From contig CM046453.1 in NCBI GenBank assembly GCA_025506515.1, forward strand, positions 4,026,987 through 4,090,986: 64,000 nt of DNA, read 5' to 3'. The DNA comes from Flaveria trinervia. Lineage: Eukaryota; Streptophyta; Magnoliopsida; Asterales; Asteraceae. A model generated the notes under the pieces. The model had not been told where the DNA came from and made no database searches. It worked only from the letters and a program-made list of their open reading frames with translations. The position numbers were made by a program, and so were the translations under genes. Of the stretch, positions 25,944 to 37,000 are shown piece by piece; within the stretch, counting starts at the first letter, position 1, and each line of letters starts with the position of its first letter.

Positions 25944-28058
25944 CTAATTGGCACGGTTAACCTTTAGATAAGGCAGTGCGCCAATGACATTGTTGTAGTC
26001 ACTGCGATCAACTTGTACCTGTCATGAATAAACGAGTAATGTGAAAATGCATGAGATATTGGCTATTGTACTGATTGTTTATAAGCATGCATTATTACAG
26101 TTTCTTTGGTCCACATTTTTTAAATTTAACTAACTAGTGGGACAAAGCAAAGCGCCACTTAAGCTAGGCCCTAGCCTTTAATGAGTTAAGACACAAAAAT
26201 AATGGAAACTGGATTTAAACTTGAAACCTCTGTTAAAAGGGAAGAAGGTGCTTACCACTGCGCCCACCCCTTAAAGGTTAACTAATATGAAACATTGGTC
26301 ACTCCCTCTAGGTAACTATATCAACACAATCTGTTTTTATGTTGAAATAAACGACATGATTTATTGGTTCAAGTGATTAGAAGAAAATAGTTAATCTACT
26401 CAAGAACACATTAATGTGTATACAAATCAACCATCTCAAATTCACCCATGACCTCTGTTAAAAGGGAAGAAGGTGCTTACCACTGCGCCCACCCCTTAAA
26501 GATTAACTAATATGAAACATTGGTCACTCCCTCTAGGTAACTATCAACACAATCTGTTTTTATGTTGAAATAAACGACATGATTTATTGGTTCAAGTGAT
26601 TAGAAGAAAATAGTTAATCTACTCAAGAACACATTAATGTGTATATAGCTTATACCTTTGCTAATGCAACTGCATATCCATCATTCCATCTTATATTTCT
26701 TCTAGAGGCCGGAAGCCGGCATTTTCAACTAATTTACTTATCTATGGGTCAATTTGGGTCATCTTTCATCTCTAACGAGTCAAGTGGATAAAATTAAAAA
26801 AAGTTATTTAAAAACAGAAAGGGTTAAATGGGTTTAAAGTTCAATGTGGGTAATGTTTTATCTCAACTAGTTGAAAATAAGTTTTCCTATGACTCAAACA
26901 TGTGACCCATGAAACTTTCCCATGATTCATGCATATGATGTATGATTTATCATGATATTCAAGGGGCACAAAAGAACATCATATTTGTCCAAGTATAAAA
27001 GCTTTAACATTCAATGTAGAAATGTTCCCTTCTCTAATTACATTATCCTTGAGTTTAATTCCTCAAAAATACAGTCTCATATCCTTAATATTTTTGGTTT
27101 TGTTAGTATGAAACTATCAATAATCTCTCCTATCCAATACATCTGTCATATGTCTAGAAAACTGTATTGTTGCCTTAGCTAAGAAACATACTTTCCATTA
27201 TATCTGTTTCATTGCACCAATGGAGTAACGCAGATTTCTCTTTATTTCTAACATCACGTACGACTAATTAACAATATGAAGCTTAAAACTATGTCTACAA
27301 TTCAAGAAAACACATCTTTTAGTTCATAGTTTCGAACACTAACCGTTTTAGAGAGACGGGTTCTCCTCTTAGCATTCTTCTTCCTAAGCAAATGCTGTTT
27401 CCCAGCTCTCCTCCTCACAATCTTCCCTGTTCCTGTTACCCTAAATCTCTTTGCTGAAGCCTAAAATTGCAAATTTTAACATAACAAATCGAATTAACAC
27501 CACATAAATTTGACAAAAGATTCACACTTTATTTCATAAAAACAATAAACACACAAATCCCACATAAAAAAAACACCAAACCCCTCCAAATTTACAGATA
27601 TTCATGAAACCCCTACAAATTTACAGAAATTTAAACCCCCCCCAAATGGCATTGAATAGAACACTGATGCAAAAAGTTGGATAGAAATCAACAGATTACA
27701 CACAGGGCCTCAATTGAAACTAAAAGTTCAACAAGAATGGAATTCGATACATACAGACACTCAATTGAATCAACAAACGCAAATAAACACAAATTACCTT
27801 GTGCGTTTTCATCTTATACCCTTTAGCAGATACAACAGTGAGTGATTGAGGTTTCCGATTGGGGGAGGATACAATTGGGGCTCTGTTGGGAAGAAGTGGG
27901 GAGAAAACAGAGATACTGTGTGATGACGAAAGGTTCAATGGCGTTGATTTCTTGGCGAATTGTGCGAGACAAACGGTGGTATTACATGAAGGTGTTGTTC
28001 GAAGGGGTTTGATTGGGGTTAAGAGTGAAGTGCAATTGAAAAAGGTTGAAGACGCCAT
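25944..28058 (-). CDS. PRPL35: Plastid 50S ribosomal protein L35 (bL35c), nuclear-encoded
   Basis: Three exons: 28058-27798, 27460-27344 and 26018-25944, all in phase 0 with canonical GT-AG borders, giving 150 residues. Residues 1 to about 78 form a Ser/Thr/Pro-rich transit peptide without acidic clusters (MASSTFFNCTSLL...). The mature part starts near KGYKMKTHK, followed by ASAKRFRVTGTGK, a basic run KIVRRRAGKQHLLRKKNAKR, and DRSDYNNVIGALPYLKVNRAN at the end. This is the classic L35 layout: a small, very basic 23S rRNA-binding protein of the large subunit, acting in the chloroplast stroma. Length matches plant homologues. No frameshift was found. An overlapping frame on the opposite strand is a shadow. 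Confidence 0.95.
26140..26290 (-). mobile_element. tRNA-derived SINE-like fragment in L35 intron 2
   Basis: Read on the minus strand it shows an A-box-like GGGCGCAGTGGTAAGC and, about 30 bases later, a decayed B box (GGTTTCAAGTTTAAATCC), as in tRNA-derived SINEs. Its head is included in the duplication listed next. Confidence 0.4.
26226..26645. repeat. Direct duplication of ~196 bp (offset 225 bp) in L35 intron 2
   Basis: 26226-26422 and 26451-26645 are nearly identical, both running from ACCTCTGTTAAAAGGG to ACACATTAATGTGTATA, with a 2-base deletion in copy 2. The spacer is 28 bases. High identity indicates a recent local duplication, or an assembly artefact. Confidence 0.9.
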
Positions 28059-28229
28059 TGTTGTCGTCTTGATGGAGCTTGAGCTTATAGTTATGAGTTT
28101 ATCTGTGTATGTGGATAAAGGGATTTGTGGGTTTCAATCTTTTGTGCTGTATGTTTATCCATAGATAGAATATTAAAGACGAAATAACAGTGTTATCTTG
28201 GGTTGGAGTAGAGTTGGATCCGTACCCAA
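28059..28229. other. 5' flank of the L35 gene
   Basis: Presumed leader and promoter on the minus strand. No convincing TATA box or telo-box was picked out. Ends where the CACTA-like terminus begins. Confidence 0.35.
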
Positions 28230-28400
28230 CACTACAAAAGAGAATGTGACACTCTTTTAACAAGGCACTTTGGTATGCCCTTAACGTCGAGGGCGACCGT
28301 TAAATCCGACTTAGATAAGCGTGTTTCACGGCTCCGATGTGGCGTAAAAGACGTTTAAGGATTTTATCGTTAATATGCTAAACGGGAGTGAAATGAAGAA
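28230..28400 (+). mobile_element. CACTA-type transposon terminus (fragment)
   Basis: CACTACAAAAGAG at 28230 resembles the conserved 5' CACTAC end of plant En/Spm-like (CACTA) transposons. It is followed by GC-richer sequence with repeated ACGTTTAAGG/CGTTAAATCC-like words, as in subterminal regions. The opposite end was not found nearby, so it may be solo or degraded. Confidence 0.35.
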
Positions 28401-30383
28401 AGTTGTTTTAAGTGTAATATTATAATAAATACAGTAAACAAGATTAAGTTAAATATAGTTAAAATCATTTATCTAGGGTAAAATATAGTGAAAGAATGTA
28501 CAGCGGGTTATGTGACTTACGTCAGTGATTTCTATCTTATATATTTGTGTTGACATTTGTATATGCTAATGCACATATTCAACATTGCAAACCCGTGTAT
28601 ATTATTGTGTGCTTTCATATACATCTTGTAGACACTAGTATAATGTTTTTTAAATGTTTAACACAACCTAAATAAAAATTCTTTTTTCAAAAGGTCTAAC
28701 TATTTTTTGGATGTTTAATTGCATTATTTAAATGAATAAAAAAAATATTGCTATTCGATCATAATAAAAACACTTACCCCAAGAATTACTTAAAAACAAC
28801 CATACATAAGAATTCTAACATACAAGAAAATCTATTACAATAAAAAGGTATTATGTATACATTTTCATTTGCATATGTTACAACTTGATAATTTTTTAAT
28901 CGGTTTTCAACTGTTTTACTTGTGTATTTATTAACGTGGTTATTAAGTTTTATAAATTATTATTGCTCCTTATTTTTCTTTTTCTAATGGGGCTTTTTAC
29001 CTCCCTAATTGAGTTTCACATATTTCCCTCCTCTCTGGTCTCTAATTGACAATAACATGTAGTTTTATAAGGTTTCTTCATTGCATTCTTTTCCGTTTAA
29101 GGGGTCTTTCTTTGGACCTAATTGTTTGTTGGGACTTAGTTTAAATCAACGTTTTTCTTTGCTAACAATTTATTTTGGGGAAAATCACCAAAATGCTAAA
29201 TCTATCTTCTGTTTTATCCAAATGAGTCATTTTTAAAATGGAGATGATCAATAATCACACACCACGTTAGGGGTTATAGCTTAGACATCACCTAATAGTT
29301 AGCTCTATATTTCACATAATCTCAAGCATGGCCCGGACCAATAATTTGCATGACACATACATAAACAGGGCTATAGAGCTGTGGGGTTTCTAAGCTTTCT
29401 AATATACAATCTAGCTACATAAATGTCACACCTGCCAAGCTTTGAAACTTAGTTGTCTAATGAGCAAGCTCAAATACCACCTGGCTACGTAAATATCACA
29501 TCTGTTAAAATAACAAACCAGATTATAATGTGTATCATGACGGCTATTCGATAGATGACCATAGTTCAAGATGGATATTGTACCACATACTCCCCATGGC
29601 TAAAGCCTAACCTTTCTTAAACCTAGTCGTTTCCTAATTTTCAATTACATAATTTACAAAATAACAAAAGATGAAATTAATATATATGCATTTTTAAATG
29701 TTTAGTCGTTGTCGCAACGTTGCCTATAACAAAAGCAGACCAAGCCCGTCGCCAGCTCCCACTGTCACGTTCAGTGGCGGAGCTTAACCAACTTGGTATG
29801 GGGGCGGGGGCGAAATTATTTTTTTTAGGGGGGCGAACTCGATATTATATAAAAATTTACAATACCAGCCCAAAAATTTACAATATCGGGCTAAAATTTA
29901 ACACTACGGACGAAAAAATAAGAAGACGAAAAAATAATATACATATCAAAACTTCTATCAAGGTGAGGACTTCATATTCCCCCCATAAAAAATTTTCAAC
30001 CTTATCTTTTGCATGCAGACGTCACAGATGATCCATCATCCATCACTCTTGTATCCCTAAACTTTTATTTATTTATTTTAATTAACCCAAATGTATTGAA
30101 TTTTATCTTTTCAAATAAACAATATTAAATTCACTATTATTTAAAATATTAAAAATTGCAAGACTAGACAATTATTAATATAATTAATTCTAAGATAATG
30201 TTGGAAAGTGGAATGACAAAAGATAAGTTACATTGGCGACAAAAGAGAAGTTACGTTAATTCATTTATTATCAATCATCAGAACTTGATGACGACGATCC
30301 CGCATTAGTATAATCATCTTTAAGTATTAAAATGTTTGAACATCATTTTCTAAAGCGTGGAGAGGCGTAAAAGATTTGGCGAA
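28400..30383. other. Gene-free AT-rich region
   Basis: No gene recognised. CAGTGGCGGAGC at 29772-29783, with following text on GGGGGCGA, resembles a dispersed-repeat end common in plants. The open frame across 29720-30031 is not conserved-looking. Confidence 0.45.
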
Positions 30384-30391
30384 ATTATAAA

Positions 30392-31469
30392 TAAGTAAAT
30401 TATAATTTGTATTTTTAATTTTTACGCATATTAACTTCTTTAATACCTGTAGTTTTAAAATTATCATTCGTCCCCTAATGTTTTCTTTTTTATTTCTATT
30501 TGAGTCCAACATACTAACAACGTTAGATTTATCGTTATTTTTATAGAAAATGATAATATTACTTTTATTCATTAAATAAAATACCTTCTATCCACACCTC
30601 ACCCCATTTTACCTTATCTCTCTTATCTTTTTTATGTTTCTTTAGTCCGCCACCGCCATCAACCTTGTCGCCGCACCACCACCCCACACCTCACCCCATT
30701 TTATCTTCTCTCTCTTATCTTTTTTATGTTTCTTTAGTCCGCCACCGCCATCAACCTTGTCGCCGCACCACCACCCCCACCTCCACGACCAAAAGAACCA
30801 TCTCACCCCAATCTATTCTCTTCTTTATTTGTGTGTGTGAACGGTAGTTCACAACCATCGAGATGTGAAATCACTGATCTAGAGAAGCATGTATAGTGGT
30901 GGAAGGGTGAAAAAAGATGACGACCAAGGGTGTTTTGACAAAAATCATAGATCTAGTAGTGATGGCGGCTATGATGGTGGAGATAAGGGTTTTGATGGTG
31001 GTGGTGGATGGTTGTGAGGGGGCTGTAGTGTTATGATGGGTGGCTACAATGGTGGTGATGGGTGGCTCTAATGAGAGAGGGTGTGTGTGTGGGGTGGGTG
31101 GGGGTGTGGGGTGTAGGGGTAGTGGTGAAGAAGTTTATTATTACAAGTTTTTTTTTTTGTTTTTTATTTAGTAATAATTTTAATATAACGATGTTAGTCA
31201 TCTGGACTTAAATAACGGTGTTATTTAGTAATAATTTTAATAATAACGGTGGTGGTGACGGGTGGCTCTAATGAGTTTTTTTTAATAATAATTTTAACAT
31301 AAAAACTAACAGTGTTAGTCATCTGGACTCAAATTGAGATAAAAATAAAACGAAAAAGACTTAGATTGAAATAAAATGAAACATCAGGGGGCGGATGACA
31401 ATTTTAAAACTACGGGGATGCAAGTTGTTAATATACGCAAACATCAAGGATGCAAATGATAATTTACTC
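30392..31469. mobile_element. Non-autonomous TIR element (MULE-like), ~1.08 kb
   Basis: Long imperfect inverted repeats: about 150 bases from 30392 (TAAGTAAATTATAATTTG) are complementary to about 170 bases ending at 31469 (CAAATGATAATTTACTC). Possible 8-bp duplications ATTATAAA sit at 30384-30391 and 31470-31477. TIRs over 100 bp with GGGTAAATTA-like ends suggest a Mutator-like element; an 8-bp duplication would also suit hAT. The centre has no transposase. It contains a 92-bp tandem duplication and GGTGGT/GATGG-rich DNA. Confidence 0.55.
30593..30776. repeat. 92-bp tandem duplication inside the TIR element
   Basis: Two adjacent copies (30593-30684, 30685-30776), each starting CACACCTCACCCCATTTTA and including CCGCCACCGCCATCAACC and GTCGCCGCACCACCACC. 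They differ at only a few positions. Confidence 0.9.
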
Positions 31470-31477
31470 ATTATAAA

Positions 31478-33411
31478 AACTGATGTAAAAAATAAGTTAG
31501 GTAAAATGTATAATTATACCGTTAATAGATAGGTTTTTACCAAGAAAAAGAACTAAAAAGCTAGTTGTTGGTATATAACAATCAAAAATAGAATATAAAA
31601 AGTTCGACGGTAAACATCTAGTTTAGTTACATGTAACTCCAATCTTTTACTGGATCAAACATGTGGCAATTGAGGATGAGTACAGGACTGGTGGTGCGAC
31701 GATGGTTGGTGGGGTGGTGACGACGACCGATAGATTCCAATTCATTTATAGTTATTTTGTAATCAAAATATATTAGAAACTAAGATTTATATGATAGATT
31801 TAAAATCTTTTTTGACAAGTACAAATCCCAAATTCAATTACTTGAAATTTCAATACCTTTCACAAATTTTAGTTCATTTATAACGATTTTCGCAAACCAA
31901 ATTTACCCAACATTTTTGTCTTCCAATAAAGTCATTCACATTTTCTTCAATAATAAACCACTCAACTTTCAAAATTGTTTCATTGTTGTGAACTCTATTT
32001 TGTAGACTTATGTTTTGTTTCAATTTTAGCTTGGAAAAAAATCATCCCCAATTAATACGAGCACATAACATTTGTATACATATGCATTCCACATCTTACA
32101 CAGACGTAATATATATATATATATATGTATGTATGTATATATGTATGTATATATGTATATATATGTATATATATGTATATATATATGTGTGTGTATATAT
32201 GTATATATATATATATGGATCCATTCAAATGAGAACTATTTTTTTGTAAAAAACCAAAGAAACCAACTACATCCAATCATATTTCTTTAAACTAATTTAT
32301 GCTTAATTAATTAAATTATTTATCACAAGGGTAATAACGTAATTTTAAAACTCTAACTAGAGTTAGTGGGGAAGAAACTCGCAACCGTTCCCACCAAAAA
32401 TAAAGTGTACTAACAATTAATTATATATGCATTGATGCACAAATAGTAATATTTGCATTGACGCAAACACTAAAATGTTTTGTCCATGTTATTTGCTTTG
32501 ATGGTTTGCTCATTTTATAATCTTTAACTATTTTTCTTAGTGGTGACTAGGATTAATGTCAACTCAATAGTTCAAATAGGATTTTTTTTTTCTTTAGTTT
32601 CAAGTTCAAACTCTTTGTTTATTATCTATTATTCTAAATTAGTAATAGTCTTTGATGGATAAAACATAAAGTTTATAGGATTATATGCTTTAAAAATATT
32701 TAAATACAATTATCAGATTTCATCCGTAACAGTCATATATGTGTAGTAGAAACATACATATATGTTTCTCAAAGTATTAACTTCAAACAAACTACATGTA
32801 ATAAAAACCACAACAATATTGTGTCATGGGAAATTTATATATCAGAGTATGATTACGGTGCAAATATGCATTTTTAAATTCTTTATAGTAAAGTTGCAAA
32901 AATGATCTTAATGCATAGAACATGAGTAGAAGATTTAATGATAAAATATGTGAGTAGAGGAAAAAAGAAAACAACAAATATGTTTATTGTTAATGATTGT
33001 ATTTGCATTTCTCATCATAAATAAAAAATATCGATAAAATCAATTTGAATCGATTTCTTTTTTGGTAAAAAGAGTTTTTGGTGTTTTTGTTTAGATGAAT
33101 TAGGAGTTTTGAAAAAATAATAGACCCACATGATCTAAAAACCGGTTGTGATTATAAAGTGCAATTTCTCTTTTATCCTTTGAAGTTATTCATCTTGATA
33201 ATTCATACGGAAAGAAATTACTTTTTTTTGCTTATGAATGAATGGTTCTTATGGTTTTTGTCAAATTTTGAGCTTTCTTCAGGATTTGACCCGAACTGTT
33301 CTTATGTTTTTTTTCAACTTTAGCTTGGAAAAAAATCATCCCCTATTAATACGAGCACATAGCATTTGTATACATGTGTATTCCACATCCTACATAGACG
33401 TAATATATATA

Positions 33412-33450
<39 letters not shown>

Positions 33451-34082
33451 GGCATATGCATATGTTATACCGGGTATTCCGCAAGCTATATAAGCGTATC
33501 ATGTAGCATATGGTCATATGAAATTACTTATGGCATAGGAATAAGATACATCGTCCACAAACCTCTTTTAGAGGGTGTAACAATTACCACCTCTTTGCAC
33601 ATTTTTATGCATTCTAAACATAGTTATTTACGCTAGCCCGTATAAGGGGTGGGTGTGTCTACGTAAAGAAATAGTTAGTTATAAATGTCAACTTTTCTTA
33701 GACATTTCATATTTGGTGCAAGCAACATACATTGATACATGTTATTCCCATTGAAAGACATACAACCAAGTTTAATCAAGAAACTATAAAACCTGATATA
33801 GTTTCTTCCAAAACAAAGCATAAGAAATAAAAAATTATCCGGATAAATAAAATAAATACTTGTCATCGAATTTCACTCAGTTCACAAAAACAAATACTCG
33901 AAGCTAGTCGATCAGATCACTTACCCGAACGTTTGCTGGCCGTTTGGTGAAGGGGCAAAATCGGTTTTTCACATCCCCCAACCCGAGCTTCTGGTGAAAA
34001 ACAGCATTAGTTTTCTGCAAACCAAGGCCTCTGAGCTATAAACCATTTCACTCAGGAAAAATGATGTTACAATACTACCCTT
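31478..34082. other. Intergenic region with a duplicated segment and microsatellites
   Basis: A segment of about 110 bases (TTTAGCTTGGAAAAAAATCA ... CAGACGTAATATATA) occurs at 32008-32118 and again at 33301-33410. Each copy runs straight into a microsatellite: (TATG/TATA)n at 32108-32216, and (AT)n plus (AC)n at 33400-33450. Long open frames here are artefacts of those repeats. The final part (about 33900-34082) is the 3' flank of the TSS/REC gene. Confidence 0.6.
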
Positions 34083-37000
34083 TTAACTTGCAACCTCAAC
34101 AACCTCGGGTTCACCGTCACTGTAGTCCCCCCAATGCTTGATTGGTTCCTCGGTTGGTGCGTCCTGTTTAGCAACGGTTTCTGGTGATTCAACAACATTG
34201 TCAGTAGGTTTTTCTTCTGTTTCAGATTGAGTTTGACCAACAGTTTCAACAGTTGAACCATTGTTTTCTGCTACTTCAGCACCAGCTTCATTAGTAACTG
34301 GTGATGGAGATTCTACTGAGCTAACTGGAGATGCAGTTGAGTCAACTGGGGACATGGGGTACCCTGTTTGACCAGCTGGGAACCCATTGATGGCGATAGG
34401 GTATCCATTTGGAGAGAGAGGATAGCCTTCAGGTGATACCAGATAACCGTTGTGAACCCATGGTTGACCAGGAACAAACTCAGCTGCATGTGGGTTCATG
34501 ATTTTTGGAGGGCTGAGATGACTTCCTGTTCCATCCACTACATGTTCAAATGCAGGCTTATTACGTGGGACCCGGTTTGCAGATCGGTTATATCCACCAG
34601 AAAGCCGTGGACCGTATGGAACCCTGGCTGTTGCTGACTGGTGTGGAGAGCGACGGGCTGGGTTGACTGTGACCATTGTCGGTATGCTTACTGGTGGTGG
34701 TAGAATTCCTCCATGATCTTTTAAAGGTATGGGAAGTGACCCGAAAACTGGAATGTTAGATGGATTAAAAGGTGGTGCAGCTGCAGAAAGCTTCTTGGTT
34801 ATCTCTTTCCCGTTTTCTCCATCACTTGGTAATTTTTCTGCAGCCACTTCTTTCGGGTCATCTTGACCCAACTCAGAATCCTCAACGTCTTTCGCTTCAT
34901 TCTTTTGATCACTGTCAGCATTCTTTGAAGTATCAGGGTATTCAGCGACTACTGATTTCAACGCTTCCTCGGGTGCGGGGTTTTCAGGTTCAGGACTTTC
35001 AGGTTCAGGTTTTCCAGGTTCGGATTTTTCGGGCTCAGGTTCCTTGGGATTGGGTTCCTCGACAACTTCTGATTCCTTCTTTTCATCAATGGTGTTTTTA
35101 TGATCCTCTTCTGAAGCCTGAACTGCTTCTTTATTTACTTTTTCCACGTTTTCGGTCTCAGGTTCTTTTTCAGTCTCAGCAATGGTCACAGAAGAAGGAT
35201 CTTTTGGTAATTTTTCAGCCACGGCCTTCACAATTGTACCAGGTGCAGCTAAAGCAACTTCTTTGTAGGAAAAAAGTTTTCCAGCTTCTTGAACACTTAA
35301 AGAACTTAAAACGGGAGAACGCTTCACGGCTTGATCATTTGAAGCCGGGCTAGATGGGTTTGACTTTGGATTTGACCCTGAAGTTGGATTGGTATTAGAA
35401 GGATTAGTCGGTTTTGGACTGAAGCTTTGAGTTTTAACAAACTTCTTGGTAGCATTAGGTGTCTGTCCAGTAGAAGTAACAGGTTCAGTAGCATTTGTCC
35501 TTGGGGATGTGAAATTAGCAGACTTAACTCGATATTTTGATGACTGGGAAACATTTGTGGAATTTGTATTTATTTTTGCAAGATTTGGCTTTCTAGAACT
35601 TGAAGATTTACGGGCTGCTTTGGAAAAAGCTTCCTGCCATCCTTCATCTGAGTTGTCTATTTCTGCAACATCACCAAATTGTTCCTCTTTGTTCTGCTGC
35701 TGAGGTTGAATCAAATCTGCTTTTGTATCCCCTGCATCTGTTCTGCTTTCAGATTTGATTTGTGGTTCAGAGTTGATCTCTGGCTCAGGATGTTTTGGTG
35801 ATAGTACTTCATCCCTAAGAAGCTCATCAGCTACAGATTCCTCATTTTGTCCTGGTTTTGCTTTAAGCTGATGATTGAAAGACAAAAAAAATAAGTAACC
35901 GACATATGTTAAGGTATATGAAAAAAATCAATCGTGGTGAAACAAGAATATAGAGGGAGAAGCGTACAAGCTTTGCACGAGCTTGTTTCTTTTGGGCATC
36001 TCGTGCTTTCATATCCGCATCTGGGGCTATGTAGTCCAACAAATCCGATACACTGACCCAAGAACATAAGCAGATTAATAATAAAGAACTCCCTATGAAA
36101 CGTATGTTTGTTTACTGAAACAGAGTCCTTTCCCTGAGCATAGCATAACACATTTTCTAAATCCATCTGAATTTCACTAAAATTTATGTCTCTAACAGCT
36201 AAATAATCAATAGGAGCTCTTCTAAAAGTAATAAAAGAAGCTCAAAGATGTATTCATTATATAAGAAAAGGAAGAAGCAAAACAAGAATGCACCTCAAAT
36301 GGCCTTTGCTAGATATAGATGCATCAGGCTTTGGGGTACCATTTCTTGCAGCTTCTTGTTGCTCCAGAGCCTTGGACTCAAAGTATTCAAGCCATGCAGC
36401 TGCGTCCTATAATATATTGTACATCTTAATTTAGTAAAATAAACAATTGCATACAGGCATAAAGCATCAAAAAAAAAACTAGAAGAAAAGAACTTTCTAA
36501 GTTACGGAGTACATACCTGTGTACGGAGATCTTCAGGTCCAAGTTTAGCTTGCAGTATCTGTAAAGTGGTCTGCTCATGCTGAACACTCAATGAGTATGC
36601 TTCCATCAAAGACAGAGCAATAGCTATGGCATGATAGCTGGCAGCAGTCTGACCACAAAAACACGTATTTATATAAAACATCAAAATAACATAAGGTATC
36701 CAGTAAACAAATGGTATATAAACTGCATTGAGATAGATTACTTGTATGTGGTCAGCTCCAAGAAGCCTTTGATTACACTTGAGAGCCTCATGAAGGTACC
36801 TAAGGGCAACATGGACATTTCCTAAACCTTCTTCCATCATTGCTACATTGATGTAGGTAGCTGCGGTATTTGGATGAGAAGGTCCACATGTTAAATGCAA
36901 AAGATACAATGCACGATTCACATACCTAAAGAAACACAAATAGACAACAATAAGGTTAGTTTTATCATTTTAGAAAACTCTATTGCGCAAATATCAATGA

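Noticed and set aside
27859..28164. Plus-strand open frame antisense to L35 exon 1
   Set aside because: Shadow of the transit-peptide coding exon; the opposite strand has full exon structure and family match.
29772..29783. hAT-type terminus CAGTGGCGGAGC (also CAGTGGCGGT at 48131)
   Set aside because: No partner terminus or 8-bp duplication found at either place; kept only as a note.
32010..32290. Tyr/Ile-rich open frames
   Set aside because: Produced by TATG/TATA microsatellite translation.
34772..35353. 193-codon plus-strand frame, and the minus frames at 34067-34261 and 35324-35554
   Set aside because: Shadows of the last exon of the TSS/REC gene, which ends with the conserved [12 protein letters not shown] motif.
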